DNA of 64,000 nt from Aureococcus anophagefferens (Eukaryota > Sar > Pelagophyceae > Pelagomonadales > Pelagomonadaceae): positions 267,331 through 331,330 of the forward strand of contig NW_008705590.1 of assembly GCF_000186865.1 (NCBI RefSeq). The letters are read 5' to 3'. A program made the position numbers and the translations under genes. A model generated the notes under the pieces. The model had not been told where the DNA came from. It ran no database searches and worked only from the letters and a program-made list of their open reading frames with translations. Shown piece by piece: positions 9,654-18,243 of this stretch (within the stretch, counting starts at the first letter, position 1; the number at the start of each line of letters is the position of its first letter).

Positions 9654-11418
9654 ATGCTCCTCGCCCTCCTCCTCCTCGCCACAACAACAGCTTCATCCAA
9701 CGAGAACCTCGTCCTACCGCCGCTCCCCGACGCCGCGGGACCGGCGAAGCTGCTCGTGCTCGTCCCCGGCGCCAACGTCGCGACGTCCTACTACAACGCG
9801 ACGGCCCGGGCGATCCAGGCGCACACACCCTTTAGCGAAGCTCTGGGTCGTCGTGCCGAAGATCCCCGGCGAGACGTGCATCGCCTTCTGCCCGAGCGCC
9901 CACGTGTGCGCGCCGCTCCGCGCGCTCGTCGAAGGCGCAGTCGCCGAGGCCGGCGCGTTCGACGCCGCGGACCGGTTCCTCGCGGGCCACAGCCTCGGCG
10001 GCGTCTGCGCGGCGACGCTCGCCGTCGCCTACGACGGCGCCTATGCCGCGGCGGCGATGCTCGGCTCTTATGTGACGGCCAGCGTCCTGCGGCCGTGACG
10101 ATTTTCGAGAGGTTTTGACCGAGAAAACGACGAAAAATCGTCACCGTCATGCTCGGTAGGTGACGGATCAAAACGTCGCGGCCTTCCCGCTGCCCGTGCT
10201 CACTCTCGGCGCGGAGCTCGACGGCGGCCTCGGCCGGCCGGGCTACCTCTCGCTGTCCGCCAAGGCGAGCGACGCGATGGCCAGAGACCGCGGCGTCGAC
10301 TCCGACTGGCAGCTGAAGCGCGCGCCGGTGGTCATCCTGCCGGGCCTCGACCACTCGTCGTTCTGCCCGGGGTTCCGCGTGCCCGGCGACGTCTGGCCCG
10401 CGGAGGTCGGCTTCGAGGCCGGCGCCGACGCCGTCGGGACGGCGCTCGGCGCCTTCCTGTCGGTGCAGATGACCGACGCGGCCGACGCCTACGCGACGCT
10501 CCGCGACGCGTCGAAGTTCACGCGCGCGCTGCTCGCGCCGCTCCACGAGGCCATGGCGCTCGAGCGCGACGGCGAGACGTCGCCCTGGTGCGAAGAAGCG
10601 CAGCGCGTCCTCGCGGGGCCCGCCGTCGCGCCGGACCTGGACGTCGCCGCGCCCTACTTGGAAGGCGCGGGCGACTTCGAGCACTCGCGGGTCCGCTACG
10701 CCGCCGCGGGCTACGCCCTCGAGCTCAACGTCTCGGGCCACAACGCCTACTATTCCATCGCCGACTTCAGCAGCCAGTGCGTCACGGCGGCCAAGGAGGT
10801 CGGCTGCAGGGCAGGACAAGAGAGCGAAATTCCCAACTTCAAAGGCTCCTTTCTCGGCCGTTTTCCACTCATTTCGGCTGATTTTTGGACGAGCGATCAT
10901 CTCTCGGAACGGTCTCGAAGCTTGGATGAAATTCTCGTGACGCGCGCGCGCGGAACACTCACGTTAAAGCGACGTTGAATCTCTCTTGTCCTGCCCAGGT
11001 CGGCTGCAAGCTCGCGAGCGGCGCGCGCGTCGCGCAGCAGCTCAACGCGACGTCGTCGCCGAACGCCACCTGCCGGGACGTCAACGCGAAGGCCGTCGAG
11101 GCGGCCTTTGCCATCCTCGCGGCGACGGACGTCGGCGCGCGGTCGCTCGCGCGCTACCGGTCGCGGGGCCGCGGCCTCTTCCTCGAGGCCGACGCGGCCG
11201 TCTTCGGCGACGTCGGCCCGCTCTTCATCGCGGAGCGCCTCCGCATCGGCGACAACGCGAGCGGCATGGTCGTCACGTCCCTGGCGCTCGGCCCCCAGCC
11301 CCTCGACGCGACGCTTTTCCCCGGCGTCCACTACTGCAAGCTCCTCAGCCCCGCGCGCGTCGTCGACTACGTCCTCACGGACGCGCTCAAGAACGAGAGC
11401 ACGTGCCTGAACACGTAA
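9654..11418 (+). CDS. Secreted alpha/beta-hydrolase (lipase-like), apparent frameshift
   Basis: Exons 9654-10071, 10160-10798 and 10999-11418, about 491 residues. Signal peptide MLLALLLLATTTASS (an ATG at 9630 is an alternative). The nucleophile elbow is GHSLGG in FLAGHSLGGVCAATL; the candidate catalytic histidine is in LPGLDHSSF; an acid is likely in the LGAELDGG strand. So it is a serine hydrolase of lipase or acyl-esterase type, probably extracytoplasmic, substrate unknown; Asn-X-Ser/Thr sites occur in the C-terminal half. Between ARAIQAHTP and KLWVVVPKIPG (about 9825-9838) the frame slips by one base with no plausible intron, so a base error or a genuine frameshift is present. The stop lies 8 bp from the convergent carbamate kinase stop. 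Confidence 0.72.
10072..10159 (+). mobile_element. Short intron with introner-like ends (possible third family)
   Basis: 88-bp GT-AG intron, phase 0. The sequence GTGACGG occurs at both the donor (10072) and the downstream exon start (10160), like a TSD. Inside, GTGACGATTTT near the left end and its inverse near the right end form subterminal inverted repeats. It shares no sequence with families A or B. Removing it joins LGSYVT to DQNVAAFPLP across a conserved strand. Confidence 0.6.
10799..10998 (+). mobile_element. Introner element, family A, in hydrolase gene
   Basis: Intron of exactly 200 bp. TSD GTCGGCTG, followed by CA on both sides. Ends CAGGGCAGGACAAG and CTTGTCCTGCCCAG, an almost perfect inverted repeat carrying the GGACAAG terminal variant also seen in the GH92 copy. 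GT donor, CAG acceptor. Same orientation as the gene. Confidence 0.92.
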
Positions 11419-11426
11419 CATGGTTT

Positions 11427-12511
11427 TTACGCCTTCTCTTCCTCGGGCTCGGGCTCGGCCGCGGGCGGCGCCGCGTCGTACCAGACGACGTCCTCGGGGA
11501 CGTCCTGCTTGATCAGCGTGCCCTTCGTGCCGCCCATGAGCTCCGCGGCGTCGTTCAGGTCGCCGATGATGGCCCAGGCGCCGGGCTCCGGCGACTCCAT
11601 GACGAACTCGATGGCCGCGGCGACCTTGGGGCCCATGGACCCCGGGAACTTCTGGCCCGACTTCCGCGCGCGGAGGTACTGGGGCGTCACGACCCTCATC
11701 TCGCGGCCGTCGGGCTTGCCGAACTTCTCCCAGATGCCGCCGCCGTCCGTGAGGATGATGAGGCCCTGCGCGCCGATGGACCGCGCCATGAGCGACGCCG
11801 TGCCGTCCTTGTCGACGACGCCCTCGACGCCGACGATGTCGCCGAAGACGCGCGACACGGGCGCGCCGCCGCCGCCGGCCGCGATGACCAGCGGGTACTT
11901 GGCGTCGAGGAGCGCCGTCACCGCGTCGAGCTGGAGGATGGCCTGGGGCTTCGGGCTCGCGACGACGCGGCGGTAGTACTCGCCGTCCTGCTTCACGGTC
12001 CAGTCCAGGCCCTTGGCCAGCGCCTCGGCCTCCTTGAAGCCGTAGACGGGGCCGACGAACTTCGACGGCGCGCTGAAGGCCGGGTCCGCGGCGTCGACGA
12101 GCGTCTGCGTGACGATCGCCGCGGCGTCGACGCCGAGGCTCTGGAAGGCCTGGCACAGCACGTAGCCGATCTGGCCCTGCGACTCGGCGCCGAGCACGTC
12201 GAAGCCCGCGCAGGACCGCTCGAGGGCGAGCTCGCCGACCTAAGACAGTGAGCTCACATTCAAGATTTGATTTGCACGCAGCGCACCTGGGGACCGTTCC
12301 CGTGCGTCAGCACGACCTCGTTGCCCGCGGCCTGGATGGCCATGATCGCCGGCGCCATCTGCTTCGCCGCCTTGAGCATGTTCTCGATGGTCAGCCGGTC
12401 GCCGCGCCGCTGCAGCGCGTTGCCGCCGACGGCGACGACGACGCGCTGGCCCGTCTGCATCGACAAGGCGCGCGCGGCGCGGCGCATGGCGCCCGATCGA
12501 GTGCTCAACAT
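11427..12511 (-). CDS. Carbamate kinase
   Basis: Amino-acid-kinase family enzyme that interconverts carbamoyl phosphate + ADP with carbamate/ammonia + ATP. Exons 12511-12287 and 12239-11427, about 345 residues. Landmarks: VVVAVGGNAL at the nucleotide-binding start, VLTHGNGPQ|VG split by the intron, SQGQIGYVL, VIAAGGGGAPV, VVDKDGTASLMA, LIILTDGG, GSMGPKVAAAIEF, and a C-terminal KGTLI strand. The first 17 residues (MLSTRSGAMRRAARALS) resemble a mitochondrial presequence; ATGs at 12487 and 12460 are later options. The C-terminus ends in an acidic Pro/Glu tail. The ATG lies 19 bp from the divergent WW-protein ATG and the stop 8 bp from the hydrolase stop. Confidence 0.9.
12240..12286 (+). mobile_element. 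Degenerate 47-bp introner (family B remnant) in carbamate kinase
   Basis: Gene-strand intron GTGCGC...CTTAG, 47 bp, placed between HGNGPQ and VGELALE of carbamate kinase. Inside, AAATCAAATCTT followed by AATGTGAGC reproduces two blocks that in full family B elements flank an extra 12 bases. It therefore looks like an internally deleted family B copy. The presumed TSD (GTGCGCTG against GTCGGCGA) has decayed. Confidence 0.65.
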
Positions 12512-12530
12512 CGTTTGCAATCGAGAGTTT

Positions 12531-13784
12531 ATGGCAGCATCGCTGATTGACGAGCAAAGAGCAGCGTCGTTGAAGAGTCGGTTGGATCTCGGGCAGCCTC
12601 TCGTCGTCATGGGTTTCGGCCGGCCGCGGAGCGGCGGCGCCGCGCGCGTCTTCGCGGACCTCGGCGACATGGAGAACGAGGCCAAGCGCGACGACGGCTT
12701 CCGGGCGCCCCAGGAGCTGAAACCTTTGGTGCGACCCCAGCACTCGAAGAACCCGAGCCGGGCCAACGGCGCCGACTTCCGCGTCGCGCGCAAGGGCGAG
12801 GCGCCGCCGCGGGCGCCGCCGCCGAAGCGCCTGGTCTTCGGCCGCAAGAAGTTCGACCCCTTCGCCGCGCCCGAGGTCGCCGAGCGCATGGCCAAGACGC
12901 TGAAAAAGGCCGCGAAGGACGCGGCGTCCACGTTCGGCCTCGGCGCCGCGACGCCGCGCGCGGGCGACGCGGAGAAGTGGGCCAAGTTCTGGGAGCCGAC
13001 GCAGCGCTGCTACTACTTCGTGTCCAGCACGTCCGGCGAGAGCCGCTGGGCCGCGCACTTCGACGACGACGTCATGGTCGTGGAAGCCGACGACGGGTCC
13101 GTGGCCTACGCGCACCACGCGACGGGCAAGGCCGCGACGGGCCCGACGGAGGCGTCCGTCGTCGAGGGCCCGACGATCTGGGTCACGCTCATCGACCCCG
13201 TGAGCGGCCAGGTCTACTACTACTCGCGCATGTCGGGCGAGTCGAGCTGGGCGCCGCCGCGGTGGATCGACTACTACGACCCCGACGCGCGCTGCGTCTA
13301 CTACGTGCACACGCGCACGAACGCGTCGACCTGGGACCGGCCCGAGTCGTTCCTCGACGACGCCGAGGCCGCCGCGGGCGAGCTCGACTACGCGGACGCG
13401 CCGCCGCCCGAGGAAGCCAAGGCCGCCGACTCGCCGCGGCGCCGCGGCGCCGACGACGAGGCGAAGCGCGACGCGTCGCCGGCGAAGCGGCCCGCGTCCG
13501 CGCACGCGCCGCCGAGCCACGTCCGGAGCCCGCCGGGCGTGAACAAGGAGAACGGCGACGCGCCGCTCGACAAGCTCAACGCGATCCTCTTCTCCTACCA
13601 GAAGCGGCCGAAGCAGCCCTGGGACCCGGCCGCGACGCAGGCCCCGGCGGACGCCGCGTCGCCGGAAGCGAAGAAGCGCGACTCCGGCGCGTCCTGCCCG
13701 TCGCCGCCGGACTACGTCCCCACGAGGAAGCTCCGCTTCGGCGACACGCTCGTCCTCGCCGACGACCTCGAGATCCTCGACTGA
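12531..13784 (+). CDS. Triple-WW-domain protein
   Basis: Intronless, up to 417 residues. Three WW-type modules lie in a row, roughly residues 140-170, 215-245 and 245-275, each with the aromatic pair and second Trp (KFWEPTQRCYYF..SRW, WVTLIDPVSGQVYYY..SSW, WIDYYDPDARCVYYV..STW). WW domains bind proline-rich ligands, and such arrays occur in splicing and transcription adaptors. The remainder is Lys/Ala-rich and disordered, with a KEN-like VNKENG near residue 340. The ATG at 12531 is only 19 bp from the carbamate kinase ATG; 12609 (MGFGRPRSGG) is an alternative. Function beyond adaptor is unknown. Confidence 0.7.
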   Translation: MAASLIDEQRAASLKSRLDLGQPLVVMGFGRPRSGGAARVFADLGDMENEAKRDDGFRAPQELKPLVRPQHSKNPSRANGADFRVARKGEAPPRAPPPKRLVFGRKKFDPFAAPEVAERMAKTLKKAAKDAASTFGLGAATPRAGDAEKWAKFWEPTQRCYYFVSSTSGESRWAAHFDDDVMVVEADDGSVAYAHHATGKAATGPTEASVVEGPTIWVTLIDPVSGQVYYYSRMSGESSWAPPRWIDYYDPDARCVYYVHTRTNASTWDRPESFLDDAEAAAGELDYADAPPPEEAKAADSPRRRGADDEAKRDASPAKRPASAHAPPSHVRSPPGVNKENGDAPLDKLNAILFSYQKRPKQPWDPAATQAPADAASPEAKKRDSGASCPSPPDYVPTRKLRFGDTLVLADDLEILD

Positions 13785-14071
13785 GCGGGGTGCGTGCGCG
13801 GCTTGTAAGGATAGGGCATCACGCAGCCGCGCGGCGCGGCGCGCGCGCAATCCCTCCGCCGGCCTGTTTCGCGTGCCGATCGAGAAAGAGGCAATGGCCG
13901 GCGTCCAGCAGGCGATGCCGCTCCTCGGGGCCCAGGAGAGAGAGGGGCCCGGACTCGGGGCGCTTCGGCGGCGCGCAGCAGAACGACCGAGCGCTACGAG
14001 AGGCCCGCCCTTTTAGCCGCGCGCGCGCCGCGACGGACGAGCGCCTCATGGATGCAAAACTCAGGTAGATC

Positions 14072-14465
14072 ATGTCGGCCGCCGTGAACGCGTTCCGCAA
14101 GCACGCGACGCAGTGGGTGATGCAGCGCGCCGTCGCGCCCACGCGCACGGCCGTGCGCCGCATGGGCGGCGGCCACGACGACCACCACCCGCACGCGCGC
14201 CGCCGCGTCCCCGAATCGCCGCCGCCGGCCGGCCGCGCGCGGTCCTCCCCCCGGCGGACGTTCCGCCGCCGCGCGCGTTGGCCCCGCGCGCCCGCCCGCC
14301 CCCGCGCGCGCCCGACGGCGAGCCCCCCCGCAGCCGACCTTCGACGGCGAGGTGTTCAACAAGACGTCGATCGGCATCGGCGTCATGGCCACGGTCGTCG
14401 GCGGCGCGGGCGTCATCTGTTTCGCGGCGTTCTTCCAGAACAAGAAGCACGGATTCATCAAGTAA
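14072..14465 (+). CDS. Small single-pass protein, probably mitochondrial inner membrane
   Basis: Two-exon model 14072-14206 and 14334-14465, about 88 residues. Exon 1 encodes a basic amphipathic leader (MSAAVNAFRKHATQWVMQRA, then arginines and an MGGGHDDHH segment). Exon 2 encodes FDGEVFNKTSIGIGVMATVV, a transmembrane helix and the ending QNKKHGFIK. Size and layout resemble small respiratory-complex subunits such as cytochrome c oxidase VIIc-type proteins, but no signature identifies it. The acceptor (CCCGCAG at 14333) is clear; the donor (GTCCCC at 14207) is a guess because upstream sequence is low-complexity. Confidence 0.5.
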
Positions 14466-15076
14466 GCGGCGAACCGCCGTGCGACGGGTCCCCGCGCGTC
14501 GCCACTCCCTTTTAAAGTGCCCATATTCCTCCATCTTTGTGTTTCTTTTTTACGGGCCTCTCTCCGCGACTCCTGGGCTCGGGCCTCTCCGCGACGTCTG
14601 GGCTAGCCTTGGCCAACAGCGCGTCGACGGGAGTCCGGACGGAATGAGGGCTTCCGTGGGGGGAAACTTTGCGGCAACGTTGGCCAAACCCGAAGGGGCC
14701 CCCGGGCCTGCGCGACGGTGCGTGCCGCGGTCCCCGGCCACGTCCCCGGCCCGTGCCCGGGCCGTGCCCGGGGCCCCGTGCCGGGCCCGTGCCGGGCCTC
14801 CCCGGCCCGTGCCCGGCCCGTGCCCGGGGCCCGTGCCGAGTGCCGGGCCCGTGCCGGGCCGCGTGGCCCGTGCCCGGCCCGTGCCCGGGGGCCCGTGCCG
14901 AGTGCCGTGCCGCGTGCCGGGCCCGTGCCGGGCCGCGTGCCCGGAGCGCATTTACCGTGCCGGAACCCCCGTGCCCGCCGTCCCCGGCCCCCGTCCCGGG
15001 GCCGGACCGTCGTGCAGGGGCCCGTACCCGACTCGGAGCAACACGATGGGTGCTTGATTGTGTGTGATTGCACGCG
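14466..15076. repeat. Low-complexity GTGCCCGG/GTGCCGGG repeat tract in intergenic DNA
   Basis: No gene is recognised. From about 14719 to 14950 the sequence is an irregular array of short units built from GTGCCCGGCCC and GTGCCGGGCCC with occasional GTGCCGAGT variants. The units can pair with each other and would form many alternative hairpins. Open frames across it are compositional artefacts (Gly/Pro/Arg/Ala only). Confidence 0.7.
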
Positions 15077-15286
15077 ATGCGACGAACGGCAATGCTGCGC
15101 GCTGTCATCCTGGTCTCCATCGCCGCGAAGACTGCATGCCTGGTGATGCCGCCGGTCGTCTTGCAACACCGCACGCGGCTGGAAAGCGCGCCGACGTTGG
15201 ACGACCTCGCGCCGTCGTGGGAGGCGCTGGACGCGTTGCTGGCGAAATCGGCGACCGGCCGGCGCCTGGTCTCGGGACCACGTGCG
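15077..15286 (+). CDS. Possible N-terminal exon with signal peptide
   Basis: ATG at 15077 opens MRRTAMLRAVILVSIAAKTA, which resembles a signal peptide, followed by an acidic stretch (TLDDLAPSWEALDALLAK) that looks coding. The frame then degrades into arginine-rich sequence. It could be the first exon of the gene that continues at 15555, since a CGCGCAG acceptor sits at 15545-15551, but I cannot fix a donor. It may equally be a gene fragment. The end coordinate is arbitrary. Confidence 0.25.
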
Positions 15287-15554
15287 GTCCGAACTCCACG
15301 TGTGGTGTGCGTCGGCGCGCGCGGAACGAGCGAGGAACACCCCGACTGTGCTCATCACGCGGACCCCCGGCCGAACGCTCAACTTGTGAAGGACACGATG
15401 GACACGACATCAAGCGCCCGTGCCACCTGCCCTCGCCGCCGCCAGCTGCGCGTCGCAATCGACCCCTCAGCGTTCACGGACACGAGCCGCTCGCTCCCAG
15501 CGTCCCACGAGCACCCCTGGGCGTCTTGGGCGAACGCGTCCCCGCGCGCAGGTC

Positions 15555-16940
15555 ATGCTCGGCCCAGGAGAGACCGGCGACACGCCGGTCGCCGAGCTCA
15601 AGCGCAAGTCCGAGGAGCACAAGGCCGAGGCCGCGCGCCTCGAGCAGCGCGTGCTGTTTGCCCAGGAGCGGCACGGTGAGGCCGACGACGAGGAGGCGCC
15701 GCCGCCGCAGACCGGCGACGACTCGGGCGCGTCCGCCGGCGGCGACTCGTCGTCGTCGTCGCCGCTGACGCCCGGCCCGCCCGGGCGCGGCGCCGTCGTC
15801 GTCACGCTCGCCGAGGCCTTCCCCGACACGTTCGGGTTCGGCGAGGCGTTCAAGGAGTTCGAGGGCTGCGCCGTCGGCGGCGACGGATACTACCGCCGCG
15901 CGTCGGAGCGGGAGCTCGGCCGCCTGACACAACGCCCGTTGTATGATCTTCTGCGTCTCTTACGCCCGCATAGGAACCAGGATCTCAAGTGCGACATCAT
16001 CGAGGAGCTGGTTCGCTACGGGACGCCCGCGCACGTCTCCGTCGACGCAGACGGCGATCTCTTCTACGACCGCGCGCCCGTGCCGCCGGTGAAGCGGGTG
16101 AATCTGCGCTTCGCGGGGATGATCCGCTTCGGAAGTGGATTCGAGGCCTTCGACGGCAAGCGGAACCCCTTCACCGACGAGCCCTTCGCCCGGGCGACGT
16201 ACGACGAGCTCATGTCGATGCACAGGCCGGTGTTATCGCTTATGGTCGACGCATGCCCAATGACTCGCGAAGAGCGGTCCGCTTTGATGAAACGAAGCGC
16301 GAAGGAACGTCTGGCGAAGTTCCTCGCATCGCATGGGGTGCCAAAAGGCGTCGACCTGCGCCCTGGCGCGCGCCGGATTTGTCTCTACCGTCCGTATCCT
16401 ATCGGGTTTTCGACGCGAGACCATTCGTCGGAAGCGAAGCGCTTTCGTGCAGCACAAAAAGCGAGGTGTTTGGCGCAATCCAAGCTCGCGGCCGAGGCGC
16501 GGCTCGAAGGCAAGCCGAGATCGAGTGGTGGTGGTTCCGGTGCCATCTCGGCGTCGCGCAACGCCGAGCAGAAGCGTCTGATCGCGCTCCTCGCCGATCA
16601 TCACGCGCGCGCCAACGGCCACGACTTCGCCAACCGCTGCTACAGGAAGTGGTGGCACACGAATTATTGTAACCCGCCGGAGGCGGTCATGTGCTTCGTG
16701 TGCAAGTGTATGACGAAGAAACGCGTATTCGAGCACTGGCAGATCGCGAACTCGGACGGCTCCGTCACGTACTACCACCGCAGCCTCACCTGCTGCCCGA
16801 CATGCAACATCGTCACCGTCTGCATCGTCGACAAGCTCGAGCTGCCGGCGCAGGACATCGCCGAGGCGCGCGCGCGCGCGCGCGCAGATGCACGCGCCGT
16901 CGCCGCGTTCTGCTACCCCGGCTACACGCCGCCGTCGTAG
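15555..16940 (+). CDS. Orphan protein with paired CxxC-type cysteine clusters
   Basis: Open from ATG 15555 to TAG 16940, 461 residues. N-terminal 30 residues form a charged helix (VAELKRKSEEHKAEAARLEQ), then a Ser/Gly/Asp linker, then a folded region (YDLLRLLRPHRNQDLKCDII, RPVLSLMVDACPMTREERSA). Near the C-terminus a cysteine-rich block reads CFVCKCMTKK and, about 30 residues later, CCPTC, likely a zinc site, preceded by an aromatic YRKWWHTNYC segment. I recognise no family. A GC-dinucleotide run at 16869-16884 encodes an Arg/Ala stretch. The gene is followed in the same orientation by another cysteine-pair orphan, with no shared alignment beyond the cysteine spacing. Confidence 0.6.
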   Translation: MLGPGETGDTPVAELKRKSEEHKAEAARLEQRVLFAQERHGEADDEEAPPPQTGDDSGASAGGDSSSSSPLTPGPPGRGAVVVTLAEAFPDTFGFGEAFKEFEGCAVGGDGYYRRASERELGRLTQRPLYDLLRLLRPHRNQDLKCDIIEELVRYGTPAHVSVDADGDLFYDRAPVPPVKRVNLRFAGMIRFGSGFEAFDGKRNPFTDEPFARATYDELMSMHRPVLSLMVDACPMTREERSALMKRSAKERLAKFLASHGVPKGVDLRPGARRICLYRPYPIGFSTRDHSSEAKRFRAAQKARCLAQSKLAAEARLEGKPRSSGGGSGAISASRNAEQKRLIALLADHHARANGHDFANRCYRKWWHTNYCNPPEAVMCFVCKCMTKKRVFEHWQIANSDGSVTYYHRSLTCCPTCNIVTVCIVDKLELPAQDIAEARARARADARAVAAFCYPGYTPPS

Positions 16941-17182
16941 ACGCACGCCCTCCCGCCCCGCCGCATGTAATGCTGGTCTTCGACGCGTGCGTGGGATTTG
17001 AGATCGACCCCCAGGCTCGTCAGGCGGGGCCAGCCTTGGAGGCGTCGCAGGCCATCTCGACCGCGCGGTGACTGCAACAAACCACGACTGGCTTCACCAC
17101 TGGTTCAGCGAGACGTCGACGACATCGCGAGGCCGTCTTCGACAAGACGACAAGGGCGTCTCGCAGCTCCGGGGCCGCCGTC

Positions 17183-17983
17183 ATGGAGCGCACCGTGGAG
17201 CGCCTCGACCTCGACATGACAGGCACGGCGCACGCGAACAAGCCGGCGCCGCCGCCCCAGCGCCAGGAGGACGCTCTTGGATTTCCTACCTCAACCCTCC
17301 ACTTCGGCCAGCAAGTCGCTCAGTACTCGCCCACCGACATCGGCCGTCAAGGCCGGCCGTACAAGCCCTTCCCCGACATCACCTACAAGCAGCTTGCTGT
17401 GCTCTACGTGTCCGCGGTCGGCGCCGCGGCCATCGACGCGGCGATGACCGCGTGCTGTTGGACGTCGAGCTTCGTCGAGCTCGATGAGTGGTACCGCGGC
17501 GCCGACGGGGACGACTTCGTCTACCTGTTCCGCATCGCGTGCATCGTCTACAACGTGCGGCCCTACCAGGAGGGCCTCAACGTGTCTTTCATGCAGTGGG
17601 CGGGAGACCTGCGGACACAAGCCCAGACGGACTTCTTCGTCTCGCTGAACGAGTTAGGGAAAGAAATAGGCATACCGGTCTACCAGGCGGCGCACCCTAC
17701 CGTGGATTGGCTGAAGTGCTCGCTCTGCCCCGAGGTCCTCGATGTCACGTCGCGCAACTGGGACCACTCTTCGGGAAGTTCACGCGTGAATGGGGCGACC
17801 TGCGCGCACTGCAACACGAAGAAGTGCATGCTCATGCAGCGGGTCGGGCCCGCCGCGTACTTCCGGCAGCTCGACGACGCCGTGACGCACTCGTACACGG
17901 CATCGTCCGTGTCCCTGACCAGCCGCTACCACGAGGCCCTCGTCGCCGGCATGGCCGACGAGTCCGACGACGAGAGCGACTAA
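17183..17983 (+). CDS. Orphan protein with two CxxC pairs
   Basis: Intronless, 266 residues from ATG 17183. The N-terminus is Pro/Gln-rich. The middle (YKQLAVLYVSAVGAAAIDAA, VELDEWYRGADGDDFVYLFR, YNVRPYQEGLNVSFMQWAGD) looks like a folded globular or helical domain. A putative zinc ribbon comes from CSLC and, about 30 residues on, CAHC followed by KKC. It ends in an acidic ESDDES tail. I do not recognise the family. It sits 242 bp after the previous orphan in the same direction, so the two may form one tandem locus or derive from one inserted segment; that is inference. Confidence 0.6.
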   Translation: MERTVERLDLDMTGTAHANKPAPPPQRQEDALGFPTSTLHFGQQVAQYSPTDIGRQGRPYKPFPDITYKQLAVLYVSAVGAAAIDAAMTACCWTSSFVELDEWYRGADGDDFVYLFRIACIVYNVRPYQEGLNVSFMQWAGDLRTQAQTDFFVSLNELGKEIGIPVYQAAHPTVDWLKCSLCPEVLDVTSRNWDHSSGSSRVNGATCAHCNTKKCMLMQRVGPAAYFRQLDDAVTHSYTASSVSLTSRYHEALVAGMADESDDESD

Positions 17984-18243
17984 GAACTAGACCGGTGGCC
18001 TGCGGCGCTCGAGACGCGGTCGCCGAAGCGACGCGCGCATATCGCGAAGTCGACCTCGGTGAATTGTCTCATGTGTTAGTCGGCAACAGTCGGCAACTCG
18101 GGCGCAAGGTGACGGCAAGAAGCTCTTGGATGCTCACGCGACTGACCTGGTGCGACGAGCGTCGCAGCGTGCCGACAGCCAGCACCGCGGCAACGCTTGC
18201 GACTTCGTGCTCTACAGTAGCGTAGCCTCGCAAAAAATCCGCA

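Noticed and set aside
14550..15174. Gly/Pro/Ala/Arg open frames over the GTGCCCGG tract
   Set aside because: Low-complexity frames on both strands with no start context or motif.
15270..15310. GGACCACGTGCGGTCC near-palindrome as a regulatory site
   Set aside because: Two mismatches and no conserved context; short GC palindromes are frequent here.
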